From Acidobacteriota bacterium (GTDB lineage: Bacteria; Acidobacteriota; Terriglobia; Acidiferrales; UBA7541), in the NCBI GenBank assembly GCA_013289855.1, contig JABCZD010000005.1:186001-250000 (forward strand): a stretch of DNA of 64,000 nt. The letters run 5' to 3'. Positions 1-8,453 of this stretch are shown here, one piece after another. The notes under the pieces were generated by a model. It saw nothing but the letters and a program-made list of their open reading frames with translations, was not told where the DNA came from and did not search any database. Position 1 is the first letter of the stretch; each line of letters opens with the position of its first letter. The position numbers were made by a program, and so were the translations under genes.

Positions 1-508
1 TGTCGGTGATATATCCGCCTAGCCACGGACCGATCGTGGGCGCCACGACCACCGCGAGGCCGTACACCGCGAAGGCCATGCCGCGCTTGGATAGCGGAAA
101 CGTATCGTTGAGGATGGCCTGCTCGCTGGGCTGCAATCCCCCGCCACCCGCGCCCTGCAAAATGCGAAAAAAGACCAGCACCCCGAGGCTCGGCGCCAAC
201 CCGCACAGGAAAGAACTCACGGTGAAAAGCGCCACGCAGGACATGTAAAAACGCTTGCGGCCCAGGATTCCCGAAAGCCATCCGGAGAGCGGAAGAACGA
301 TCGCGTTGGAAACCAGGTACGAGGTGAGCACCCACGTCGATTCGTCGGCCCCCGCCGAAAGATTTCCCGAAATGTGCGGCAGGGCCACGTTGGCGATGGA
401 GGTGTCCAGCACCTCCATAAACGTCGCCAGCGTAACGGTGACGGCGATCACCCAGGGGTTGATCGAGCCGTCCGGCATGCGCAGTTTCGAGATGAGTTTG
501 TTCTTCAT
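1..508 (-). CDS. DHA2-family drug efflux MFS transporter (EmrB-like), N-terminal part
   Basis: Inner-membrane proton-driven pump expected to export drugs or other small molecules through a HlyD adaptor and TolC channel. I translated the reverse strand from ATG at 508; the frame stays open to the window edge, so only the first 169 residues are present. It shows a hydrophobic first helix with the DHA2 signature LDTSIANVALP, a loop motif GRKRFY (motif A type) between helices 2 and 3, and further hydrophobic segments with the motif RILQGAGGGGLQP. It is the last visible gene of an efflux operon, 50 bp after the adaptor gene. Family assignment is firm; the substrate cannot be inferred. Confidence 0.9.
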   Translation of the reverse strand, partial: MKNKLISKLRMPDGSINPWVIAVTVTLATFMEVLDTSIANVALPHISGNLSAGADESTWVLTSYLVSNAIVLPLSGWLSGILGRKRFYMSCVALFTVSSFLCGLAPSLGVLVFFRILQGAGGGGLQPSEQAILNDTFPLSKRGMAFAVYGLAVVVAPTIGPWLGGYITD

Positions 509-558
509 GCGTCGATGCTGTTGCGCGCCTCATATACATAACTTCTACGTTGTTCCGC

Positions 559-1854
559 TTATTCCGTTATCACCGTGGCATCCACGTTCATTCCCGGCCG
601 CAGCACCGCTTTTTCCGGCGGAATGGGGTCGAGCACGATTTTTACCGGAATGCGCTGCACCACTTTTACGTAATTTCCCGTGGCATTTTCCGGGGGCAGC
701 AAGCTCAGCACCGAACCGGTGGCTCCGGCGATGGAATCGACGTGCCCGCTAAAAGTCTTGCCATAGGTATCGACTTGCACCTCGGCTTTTTGCCCGGGCC
801 TCATGTCGCGCAGCTGGGTTTCTTTGAAATTGGCGGTCACCCAAACGTCTTGCAGCGGCACGACCACCAGCAAGCCCTGACCGATTTGCACGATCTGTCC
901 GTTTTCCACTTGCTTGTGCGTGGCTATACCGTCGATCGGCGCCACCACTTCCGTGTAGCTCAGATTCAGCTTGGCCGCTTCCAGCGCGGCTTGCGCTTGT
1001 TCCACCTTAGCCAGCTTGGAGCGCGCATCCGCGGAGCGCATGATCACCTCATGGCTGCCAGCCTGCGCGGTTGTAACTCCCGCGCGCGCCTGGTCCACGC
1101 GAGCCTTCGCCATGGCTACTTGCGATTGCATCATCTCCAGATTGCGGTTGGCTTGCGTCAATTTTTCCTGGTCCGCGCGCAACGCGCTGCTGGTGGCGTC
1201 GGCGTTGGCTCGCGCGGAGTCGTACAATTGTTGGGAAATTTCTCCCTTTTCGAGCAGCGGTTTGTAACGCGCCAGATCCGCTTTCGCAAATTCCGCGTTG
1301 GCGCGGCTCTTGTCGATGTTGGCCTGCGCGTATGCCAGGTCCGCGGTGCGCGCCTGCTCATACATGGTCTGCGCCCGTTCCAGGTCCGCCTGCGCCGCCA
1401 GCAACCCGGCGTCGGCGCTGGAATTTCCGCTGGCCACGTTGGTCTGGGTGCGTGGCACATCGGCTCCGGCGGACTGCGCATCGCTCTGCGCCACATCCAG
1501 CGCGGCTTGCGCCTGGTCCACGGCCGCCTGGTAATCGCGCGGGTCAATCTTCAATAACACTTGGCCGGCTTTCACCGCTTCATTGTCGTTTACAAAAACT
1601 TGCTGCACGCGCCCGCCGATTTTCGCGGCGATCGGCGTGATGTGCCCGTCCACTTGCGCGTCATCTGTGCTTTCGCGCTGACGGTAGTAAAGAAAAAGCC
1701 CCACGATCACCGTCAACGCCACGATCCCGCCGGTAATCAACAATTTCTGGACACGAGGATTCGCGAGCCCTTTTGGCGCCGGCTTTACCGGCTCTTCCAA
1801 GGGGATAGGGATGCGTGTTGCATTCTCCAGTCCGACTTCGATCTCGACGCTCAT
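559..1854 (-). CDS. HlyD/EmrA-family membrane fusion (adaptor) protein
   Basis: Periplasmic adaptor linking the inner-membrane MFS pump to the TolC channel. The 431-residue product has a short cytoplasmic N-terminus, one membrane segment at about residues 37-57, a first lipoyl-like half motif around VDGHITPIAAKIGGRVQQV, a long Ala/Gln-rich coiled-coil hairpin at about 100-290, and the returning lipoyl half with VVAPIDGIATHKQVENGQ. This is the EmrA/VceA architecture. I chose the ATG at 1854 because it lies 7 bp after the TolC stop and follows a GGGA stretch; a longer frame runs upstream but overlaps tolC. Gene order TolC-adaptor-pump supports one tripartite efflux system. Confidence 0.93.
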   Translation of the reverse strand: MSVEIEVGLENATRIPIPLEEPVKPAPKGLANPRVQKLLITGGIVALTVIVGLFLYYRQRESTDDAQVDGHITPIAAKIGGRVQQVFVNDNEAVKAGQVLLKIDPRDYQAAVDQAQAALDVAQSDAQSAGADVPRTQTNVASGNSSADAGLLAAQADLERAQTMYEQARTADLAYAQANIDKSRANAEFAKADLARYKPLLEKGEISQQLYDSARANADATSSALRADQEKLTQANRNLEMMQSQVAMAKARVDQARAGVTTAQAGSHEVIMRSADARSKLAKVEQAQAALEAAKLNLSYTEVVAPIDGIATHKQVENGQIVQIGQGLLVVVPLQDVWVTANFKETQLRDMRPGQKAEVQVDTYGKTFSGHVDSIAGATGSVLSLLPPENATGNYVKVVQRIPVKIVLDPIPPEKAVLRPGMNVDATVITE

Positions 1855-1861
1855 CGTTCCC

Positions 1862-3676
1862 TCACTTGGCGTATAGCTTTTCCATCTGCCCGATGGACCG
1901 CGCATAGTCCGCTCGCGCCTGATTGAAGCGATACAGCGCGGCGATCTGATTGTCATTGGCGCGCGCCAGCGCATCTTGCGCTTGAATCACCTCGATATTG
2001 TTGGCCACGCCCGCCCGGAAGCGGTCGCGCGCCTGGTCTACTTCCTCGGTGGAAAGTTTGATACCAAGGTTGGCCACCTGCACTTCGTTGCGTGCTGACG
2101 TCAAGTTGATCAGCGCCGTTTTAACGTCCAGCGCGATGGAGTTGCGTAAATCATCCTGCTGCTGCTGCAACAGCTGGATTTCCAGATTGGACCGCACGAT
2201 TTCCGCGTGAATCCTCCCGCCCGTGAACACCGGCATGTTTACCGAAGCTGTGAAGGTGTACGTGGACACCGCGTCGTTCGGATGGGTTCCGAGATAGGCC
2301 CAATTTCCATCCACCCGCAAGTTCGGCAGCCGGGAGTCCGAGGCTTCCTTTTTCTCCGATTCCGCGGCCTTAATCTGCGAGTTCAGCGATTTCCACTCCT
2401 GGCGGTCGCCAAGCGCCTGCTCGATGCTCGGCTCTACTTCCGGCTGCGGCGTGTCAAAAAAGCCCAGCGCATCCCCCAGTTCGATCACTTGGCGCGGATC
2501 CAGATTCAACAGCCGGCTCAGACCGAATAGCGAACGCTCGCGGTCAGCCTCCGCTTCGATGAGCCGCTGCTTCTCATTTTGCAGCTCCACGTTAGCGCGC
2601 AGCGTATCGATGCCCGTGCCCACGCCTTCCTTCTGCAGGTCCGCGGCTTGATCGAACAACGCTTGCGCCAAGTCCACGCGCGACCGCGACGCTTGCACGT
2701 CGGCGACGGCGCGCAGCGTTCCGATGTATTGCGAAACCACCAGCAAAATTACTTGCTCGCGCGTTGAGAGACTGTTGGCTCTCGAAGCATCCAGAGTGTT
2801 TTGTGATGTTTGATAGCGCCGCCACAGCGTTAGGTCAAAAACCGGCGCAACAATCGACGGCCCGGCAGAAAATATCGGAAAAGGTCCTAGCGCCGTGGGA
2901 ATTCCCGGAAATATGCCCTCACCGCCAAATTGCGCACGAACATTTATTCGTTGCGTCTGCTCCTTTACGCTGGCGTCCACTTCCGGTAGCAACGCTGCCC
3001 GCGCCACGTTCTTGTCCTGCACCGCCTGCAGCGCCTGGATTAGGGCGATCTGCGCCGTCGGATTCTGCTTGATTGCCAGACTGACGGCTTGATTGAGGGT
3101 CAGTTGCAGCACCCCTGTCGGTGCGGCGCCGCTGAGTGCGCCGTGGGGTCTCGGCGTCGCGCTTTGACCGCCCGTAGCAATCGTCGCGCTCGAACTTTGT
3201 GCGCGCACCGCTGGCGAGCAAGGTAACAAACTGAAAAAGATCAAATAAAATATGATATGCGACTTTTTTTTGCTCTTCGGCGCTTCTTCGCTTTCCGCCC
3301 CCGATTTATCCGCGCCACGCTCTCCAGCAATTTCTCTGACAATCGCTTGGTTCAAGCAACCCTCGGCAAGCAGGTGGCCGCCTTGGCTGTGAATCTCTTT
3401 CAAAAGCACTTTGCCGGCAGCGTCGATAAAGCTGACACCGCAAAGATTTATACTGAACTTCCCGCCCGGGGATGAAGCGCGGAGATCCCGCCAGCATTGC
3501 TCCAGAGCGGCCACCCACTGCCCGGCGAGACGGCCTTCCACGCTCAGAACCAGCTTGCCTCGTTTTTGTTCGGTGGTGATCCTGAGCAAAGAAATATCTC
3601 CAGTTTGGTGCAGTATGTGCACCCGAGCCTCCAACGCGCATGAAATTTGATTCATGTGTAAGTCTATGCGTAACAA
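1862..3676 (-). CDS. STAS-like domain fused to TolC-family outer-membrane efflux protein
   Basis: Outer-membrane channel component of the efflux operon, 604 residues. Residues about 190-600 look like a TolC/OEP protein: two repeats rich in Asn, Gln and Ala that predict long alpha hairpins, with motifs such as LNQAVSLAIKQNP and SLSTREQVILLVVSQY. Unusually, the frame begins with a cytoplasmic-type STAS-like domain (about 31-115; LVLSVEGRLAG, SINLCGVSFIDAAGKVLL), then a charged linker and an internal hydrophobic signal-like stretch at about 140-151 ending in AVRAQ. An uninterrupted run of eight A residues (minus strand, 3264-3271) lies in the linker. In acidobacterial relatives, as I recall, the STAS part is usually a separate gene. 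Either a true fusion, a slippage site, or a misplaced start. Confidence 0.85.
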   Translation of the reverse strand: MLRIDLHMNQISCALEARVHILHQTGDISLLRITTEQKRGKLVLSVEGRLAGQWVAALEQCWRDLRASSPGGKFSINLCGVSFIDAAGKVLLKEIHSQGGHLLAEGCLNQAIVREIAGERGADKSGAESEEAPKSKKKSHIIFYLIFFSLLPCSPAVRAQSSSATIATGGQSATPRPHGALSGAAPTGVLQLTLNQAVSLAIKQNPTAQIALIQALQAVQDKNVARAALLPEVDASVKEQTQRINVRAQFGGEGIFPGIPTALGPFPIFSAGPSIVAPVFDLTLWRRYQTSQNTLDASRANSLSTREQVILLVVSQYIGTLRAVADVQASRSRVDLAQALFDQAADLQKEGVGTGIDTLRANVELQNEKQRLIEAEADRERSLFGLSRLLNLDPRQVIELGDALGFFDTPQPEVEPSIEQALGDRQEWKSLNSQIKAAESEKKEASDSRLPNLRVDGNWAYLGTHPNDAVSTYTFTASVNMPVFTGGRIHAEIVRSNLEIQLLQQQQDDLRNSIALDVKTALINLTSARNEVQVANLGIKLSTEEVDQARDRFRAGVANNIEVIQAQDALARANDNQIAALYRFNQARADYARSIGQMEKLYAK

Positions 3677-3944
3677 TTACTTGCGAGTACAATGAAACGC
3701 GAGCACACCCATTGGCCTGCCCATATTACGTCAATTGCGCCATTAATGGCATTTTACACATGCCCAAATAAGGGCACAGATAGCTCTCCCCTCGCATTGT
3801 TTCCGACCGGCACTTCTACTCTCCGGGCATCGACGACACTCGTGATACGCGGCAATTGTAGGAATTGTGTCGCGACGCCTTCATCCTCCTTTGGCTAATC
3901 GCGAGCTTAAGCGAACCGCGCATTGTAACGAAGTGAACGAGGTG

Positions 3945-4001
3945 GGGCGAATCTATAGCTTGTCGTTGTTTCGATAGTATTAGTGCTCGTTAGATTCGCC
4001 C
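3945..4001. repeat. Split inverted repeat with 11-bp perfect arms in a 347-bp intergenic gap
   Basis: GGGCGAATCTA (3945-3955) and its exact complement TAGATTCGCCC (3991-4001) flank a 35-bp spacer just downstream of the RidA gene. The arms resemble the stem of the palindrome at 12598 (GCGAATCT/AGATTCGC). It could act as a weak terminator for ridA, without a T-run, or be a palindromic repeat split by an insertion. The rest of the 3677-4023 gap shows no gene I can support. Confidence 0.5.
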
Positions 4002-4023
4002 TAAGGCAGGGCACTGAGACACA

Positions 4024-4500
4024 TTACTGCCCGTGGCGTACGGCGATCGACTGCAATTCGAAGTGCCCCCCGCGCAGCAGCGTGGCGGCACCGACAAATT
4101 CTCTGGCAGGTAAATCCTTGGTCGTGAAATACGTCCGATAGATGGCGTTGAATTTATCGAAGAGCGACAAATCGGTGCACGAAATCTGGACATACACCAG
4201 ATCGTCCATCGTCGATCCTCCCCCCGCCAGCGTCGCCTTCACGCCATCAAGGAGCAAATGAATCTCCGTATCCACGTCGGCGGGAGCTTGCCCGGTTTTG
4301 GGGTCAATACCGATACGACCCGAAAGGTAGAGCGTATTGCCAGACAGAATGGCGTCACTAAACGGCAACTGCGGATTGCTCCCAGGCAGGCGGATTGCCG
4401 TGCGCTGCGGGCTGGTTGGCGCCTGCGAAAACGCTCCGAATGCCACCATCGAACCGGCGAGCGCCAAGCAGCAAAGGGTAACAATAATCCTGCGATTCAT
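4024..4500 (-). CDS. RidA/YjgF family protein with N-terminal signal peptide
   Basis: Members of this family hydrolyse reactive enamine/imine intermediates such as 2-aminoacrylate, or act as related deaminases. The 158-residue product starts at ATG 4500 behind a GGAGGA ribosome site; the first 25 residues (MNRRIIVTLCCLALAGSMVA) form a typical signal peptide, which is unusual because RidA is normally cytoplasmic. The core has the family features LSGRIGIDPKTGQ, VKATLAGGGSTMDDLV and FTTKDLPAREFVGAATL. The canonical Arg binding a carboxylate substrate is replaced by the R in the PAREFVGA segment, so the catalytic class is uncertain. It stands alone between the efflux operon and a permease. Confidence 0.88.
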   Translation of the reverse strand: MNRRIIVTLCCLALAGSMVAFGAFSQAPTSPQRTAIRLPGSNPQLPFSDAILSGNTLYLSGRIGIDPKTGQAPADVDTEIHLLLDGVKATLAGGGSTMDDLVYVQISCTDLSLFDKFNAIYRTYFTTKDLPAREFVGAATLLRGGHFELQSIAVRHGQ

Positions 4501-4608
4501 AAGCAATCCTCCTGAACGCCACGGAATATCCAACGTCGAGAAAATTTGGCCGAGTGTACCTTGGGATCCCGCTTCGTTCAAGGATCAGAAAACACCGCCG
4601 CAAGCTTG

Positions 4609-5538
4609 CTAGAAAGAGATGAATCCAGCACGAATCAGGTACAGCGATCCGCAACCCACCACGATCCACAAGAGAATCGCCTGCAAAAGCGGCCGCCAAC
4701 CAACCTCCCGCAGCGTTTGACGTGATAGACCCGTTCCGATGAGAAATAACGTTGCGGTCAACCCAAGCCGCCCGAGGCCATACAGCGCATGGCAGAGCCG
4801 CAAAAGGCTCGGCAGATACGTATTGACCACCGCCGCGAGGCAGAACAAGAGAATAAACCACGGCAGCGGAACGCGCGATTTGCTGCGCTTCACGGCCGCC
4901 GTAAGCAGCGCCAGCGGCACGATCCACAACGCCCGTGCCAGCTTCACCGTGGTTCCGATCACCAATGCTTGTGGTCCGTACTTGCTCGCGGCCCCTACCA
5001 CGGAACTCGTATCGTGAATCGCCAGCGCCGCCCACAAGCCAAACTGCGGCTGCGATAAATGCAGTGCGCCACCGATGGGCGGAAAAATCAACAGCGCCAC
5101 GGAGTTCAGAATAAACACCGCGCCGAGCGAGACTGCCATCTCTTCTTCATTGGCTCGCAGAATCGGGCCAATGGCGGCGATCGCGCTACCGCCGCAAATC
5201 GCCGTCCCCGTGGTGATCAGAAAAGAGGAGTTTCCGCGTACTTGCAGCAGCGTGCCCAGCGCCACTCCTAGGGCAATCGCGAAAGAAATACTGATCGCCG
5301 TGTAGAAAAAACCGCTGCGGCCGGCCTTTAATACTTCGTGCAAGTTCATCCCAAAGCCGAGTCCCACCACGGACGCTTGCAGCAGAAATCGCGCCGCGCT
5401 CGGGCTTTGCGCGGCGTAGGGGTGCGGGAAGATAAAGCCGAATAGAATGCCGGCGCTTAGCGCCAGCGGCGGCGAAAGCCAGCCGCTGAACGACAAAGCC
5501 AAAATCGCAAAAAATAGTATTTTTGACGTCACCGTCAT
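4609..5538 (-). CDS. YeiH/UPF0324 family putative sulfate exporter
   Basis: Polytopic inner-membrane protein of about 309 residues with nine to ten predicted helices. It shows the family hallmarks ASVVGLGFGMNLHEV, the Gly-rich ITTGTAICGGSAIAAIGP and AIHDTSSVVGAASKYG. Family members are annotated as putative sulfate or organic-anion exporters; the substrate is not proven for most. I chose the ATG at 5538; a TTG 21 bp upstream would add seven residues, and neither has a convincing ribosome site. It reads away from the thioredoxin gene and ends 108 bp before the RidA gene start. Confidence 0.88.
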   Translation of the reverse strand: MTVTSKILFFAILALSFSGWLSPPLALSAGILFGFIFPHPYAAQSPSAARFLLQASVVGLGFGMNLHEVLKAGRSGFFYTAISISFAIALGVALGTLLQVRGNSSFLITTGTAICGGSAIAAIGPILRANEEEMAVSLGAVFILNSVALLIFPPIGGALHLSQPQFGLWAALAIHDTSSVVGAASKYGPQALVIGTTVKLARALWIVPLALLTAAVKRSKSRVPLPWFILLFCLAAVVNTYLPSLLRLCHALYGLGRLGLTATLFLIGTGLSRQTLREVGWRPLLQAILLWIVVGCGSLYLIRAGFISF

Positions 5539-5701
5539 GCTGCAGCAAAAGAGTAACAAGCCCAGCGGCTATTCGCTATCCGCCGTTCGCCCGAGATGCA
5601 AGTGTCGCAAGCTTCCGCGCGTCGCACAGCTGGTCGATGATGATTGTGAGTTCTCGCGTACAGCGAAGGCTCGGAAACCGCACTGCTGCATGCCTATCGC
5701 T

Positions 5702-6607
5702 TCACTTCCGAGGTGATTTTTCCGGCATGGCATCAGACAAATCGCCAGTGCTTGCGGCAGGCGTGCTGCTCTTCGGCACAGCCGTTGCTCCGTTGCCGGC
5801 TGGCTTCGCGGACAAACCAGCAACAATCTTATCAGCCCGCTCCTTGCTGACGCGGCACGCCGAATCGTAAATTCGGCACTGTGCCAGCGTCAATTTGCAT
5901 CCGCACGTGCAGCCTTCGGCATTTAGGGCCCGCAGCGCGCCGGCTCGTTGTTCGGATGTAAGGTTCGCAAGTTCCACGCCGGGCAGTTCGGTTGCACGAT
6001 CGGCGTTCTTCAGAAAAATCTCGCCCGTATCCTCAAACGTCTCCACCTTTAGCGGAATCGCCAAATTAAGCAGCGCCCGCGTTTCCAGCTCGTACAGCCG
6101 CGCATCATAAAGTCCCACATGCTTTTGTACGATGCGGCCCTGCGTGTCCAGCACGAACAACGTCGGCAGCGCCGAGACCCCGCCATATTTGATGCGTACT
6201 TCGTCCGTCGCCACCGCCACGGGATAATTTATGCCCGCGCCGTGCACAAATTTCTTCGCGTCCTCCACATCGTCAACGTCCACCAGCAAGCTGATGATCT
6301 GCAAGCCGTCTTTGTATTGCTTCTGCAACTCAATGAGCTCCGGGATTTCCATGCGGCACGGCCCGCACCAGGTAGCCCAAAAATTCAAAAGCACCACTTT
6401 ACCGCTTGCGTCAGACAGTTTTAGCGGTTTACCGTCCAGCGTCTGCAACTGAATATCTGGCGCTGCCTCCGGATTGTGAACAAAGCGAATGGCGGGCTGA
6501 CGATCTTCCTGTGGATCAGGATGCGCATTCGGAACAGCGGCCCACGCGGTTCCCCACGCAAGCGAACACGCAGCGAAAATCGTCAGGAATGCGGCGATCA
6601 AGCGCAT
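5702..6607 (-). CDS. Exported TlpA/ResA-like thiol-disulfide oxidoreductase with C-terminal Cys cluster
   Basis: Periplasmic thioredoxin-fold protein, 301 residues from ATG 6607, with a signal peptide ending near WGTAWA. The redoxin domain spans about residues 50-195 with the active site WCGPC (Cys 81 and 84) and the cis-proline segment SALPTLFV. Beyond it is a tail with CTCGC followed by LTLAQCR and a further DSAC, a compact five-cysteine motif (about residues 230-250) that could bind metal or a cofactor. The last 45 residues are Ala/Pro/Ser-rich and disordered. A longer upstream frame exists but would bury the signal peptide. Role in cytochrome maturation or disulfide reduction is inferred only from the family. 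Confidence 0.88.
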   Translation of the reverse strand: MRLIAAFLTIFAACSLAWGTAWAAVPNAHPDPQEDRQPAIRFVHNPEAAPDIQLQTLDGKPLKLSDASGKVVLLNFWATWCGPCRMEIPELIELQKQYKDGLQIISLLVDVDDVEDAKKFVHGAGINYPVAVATDEVRIKYGGVSALPTLFVLDTQGRIVQKHVGLYDARLYELETRALLNLAIPLKVETFEDTGEIFLKNADRATELPGVELANLTSEQRAGALRALNAEGCTCGCKLTLAQCRIYDSACRVSKERADKIVAGLSAKPAGNGATAVPKSSTPAASTGDLSDAMPEKSPRK

Positions 6608-6728
6608 CGATGGCGAGGCTTTTTGCCGTTTTGCGGATTGCAGCAGCACCTTGTTAGAAGACCACATTGCCGGGGCTATGCCAAGCGCCACGCGTGCGGC
6701 GTTTCGTCAATCGGGGAAATCGCCCAGC

Positions 6729-7625
6729 TTAGGAGCCAGGCTTTAATAAAAGTTTCTTGACGCGAGCCGCAAGCGCCATGGCATCCGCCGGTGACCGAAC
6801 TTTTAGATCGTTATCGAAATACACGAACACATCGCGCGCCCGCCGCTTGGGCCCGTCGCCTTCAATCACCCGCTCGGCGTCTCGTGGTTCGCGTCCGCAC
6901 GCCCAATCCGTCACCCGCCTCGCCCAGTCATCCAGAGCGGCATCGTCGTAGCCGTTGGCATACAGTTTTTCCGACCCGTGCAGCCGGCAATAAACAAAAT
7001 CGCACGTCACGTCCATCAGCCGCGGCCACTCTACCGTATCCGCGCAAACCAGCGCGATCTTGTAGCGCCGCAACAGCTCCACAAATTCCGCGTTTACAAA
7101 GCTCTTGTTTCGAATTTCAATGGCGTGCCGCACCGGAAACTTTCCCTGAATCTCTAAACCCTCTTCCGTCCGAATCTTCAGGTCATGCTGGCTCGCCACT
7201 CTTGCCGCCTCCACACTGTCGTGCGGCAGTTGCTTAAAGAAATTCTCTAGGAGTTCATGATCGTATTTAAAATTCGGCGGAAACTGCCATAGAAACGGTC
7301 CAAGCTTCCTGCCGAAAAGCAGTGGCCCCGAAGCCAGAAAATTAGCCAGTGGCGTCTCCACTTCGCGCAGCCGCCTTATGTGTGTTATGAACCGCGGACA
7401 CTTTACCGAGAAAACGAAATCGTCCGGCGTGTCCGCCGCCCACCGCTGAAAGCTCGAAGCCCGCTGCAGCGAATAAAATGTGCCGTTGATTTCCAGCGAA
7501 TTGAATTTACTTGCGGCGAAAGCCAACTCTGATTTCTGCGTCAGATCCTCCGGATAAAATGTCCCGCGCCACGGCTCATAGCGCCATCCAGAGATTCCAA
7601 TGCGAATTGTACCGTTGCCTGCCAC
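6729..7625 (-). CDS. DUF72 (YecE-like) family protein
   Basis: A 298-residue TIM-barrel-like protein of the DUF72 family, whose biochemical function is unknown. Recognisable segments are IRIGISGWRYEPWRGTFYP at the N-terminus, FNSLEINGTFYSLQ, FVFSVKCPRFITHIRRL, AIEIRNKSF and VYCRLHGSEKLY. I place the start at GTG 7625 because the conserved fold begins only four residues later; the longer frame to 7805 adds a low-complexity sequence unlike the family. It is transcribed divergently from the membrane-protein gene at 7990, with 364 bp between them. Confidence 0.87.
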   Translation of the reverse strand: MAGNGTIRIGISGWRYEPWRGTFYPEDLTQKSELAFAASKFNSLEINGTFYSLQRASSFQRWAADTPDDFVFSVKCPRFITHIRRLREVETPLANFLASGPLLFGRKLGPFLWQFPPNFKYDHELLENFFKQLPHDSVEAARVASQHDLKIRTEEGLEIQGKFPVRHAIEIRNKSFVNAEFVELLRRYKIALVCADTVEWPRLMDVTCDFVYCRLHGSEKLYANGYDDAALDDWARRVTDWACGREPRDAERVIEGDGPKRRARDVFVYFDNDLKVRSPADAMALAARVKKLLLKPGS

Positions 7626-7989
7626 AGCCAGATAATAAGCGCATTCAGCTCGGAAAATGCAAACTCTCTGCTCCTTCGGCCAAAACGCGACACTTTGACA
7701 CACCACACGAGATACCGCAACTGCCACTTCCGCATACAGTATAGGTTGTATGGACCCTAAACCAGTCTTTTGGCAGCATGTGGGTGCGGTGCTTACCCTC
7801 CGCACAATTGAGGAGCGAAGAGGAAAAGCGTGACACCTCGAGAAATCGAGGTCCTAGGGCTGGGGCGCTTTTTCTCTTCCTCTTCGAGAATTTATTTTCC
7901 TGCAGTCCGTTGCCACACGATTCTGCCGATTCGATCCCTGCTGCGCCGTCAGTCGCGTGTCCGCGACTGCTCCAAAGAAAAGAGGACGC
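7626..7989. other. 364-bp divergent intergenic region
   Basis: Lies between the start of the DUF72 gene and the start of a membrane-protein gene, so it should hold both promoters. A TTGACA occurs at about 7696 on the plus strand without a well-spaced -10 box. A small perfect hairpin CCTCGA-gaaa-TCGAGG sits near 7837-7852. No reading frame here has coding character. Confidence 0.5.
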
Positions 7990-8442
7990 ATGTCCAACAC
8001 TTCCAGTGTGCAATCTTATGCCGCGCAAGATCTCAGTGCGGGGCGGCGCTCTGCTAAAACTATGGTTGCAAGCCGCAAAACTTTAGGCCTCTGCTGGATC
8101 ATTTACGGCCTCGCCCGCATCCTGCTGGCGGTCTGGCTTTTCGCATTCCAGACTACGGCTACTGTGATGTTTGGGTCGCTGCTCACTCGCGTCCCCAACC
8201 CGTTCACGCTGATGGACACGTTCCATCTCTTTTACGCCGTGATTATTTTGTATTCCATCGTTTGCGGTGTGCTCGGCGCTATCGCCGGCTTGGCGTTGTT
8301 AACTGGCTGGTCGTCCGCGCGCATGCTCGCTCTGTGCGCGGCATTTCTTGCCCTTCCTGAGTTGCCGCTCGGCCTAATGTTAGGTGTGTACACGATCGTC
8401 AAGCTGCTGCCGGATGAACGTGAGCGGGCGTTGGACGCCTAG
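7990..8442 (+). CDS. Small membrane protein, four predicted helices, unknown function
   Basis: 150-residue protein that I do not recognise. After a 35-residue polar N-terminus it has four hydrophobic segments (starting around LGLCWIIYGLARILLAVWLF, LFYAVIILYSIVCGVLGAI, AGLALLTGW and ALCAAFLALPELPLGLMLGV) and a short charged tail DERERALDA. ATG 7990 is favoured over an ATG 33 bp upstream by a purine-rich AGAGGA site nearby. It converges with pheT, ending 11 bp from it. No homologous family can be named from sequence alone. Confidence 0.7.
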   Translation: MSNTSSVQSYAAQDLSAGRRSAKTMVASRKTLGLCWIIYGLARILLAVWLFAFQTTATVMFGSLLTRVPNPFTLMDTFHLFYAVIILYSIVCGVLGAIAGLALLTGWSSARMLALCAAFLALPELPLGLMLGVYTIVKLLPDERERALDA

Positions 8443-8453
8443 TTTTCCACCAC

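Noticed and set aside
550-1557. 335-codon plus-strand frame opposite the adaptor gene
   Set aside because: It is antisense to a gene with clear HlyD features and is rich in His, Arg and Gln; the reverse complement of GC-rich coding sequence often leaves such frames open.
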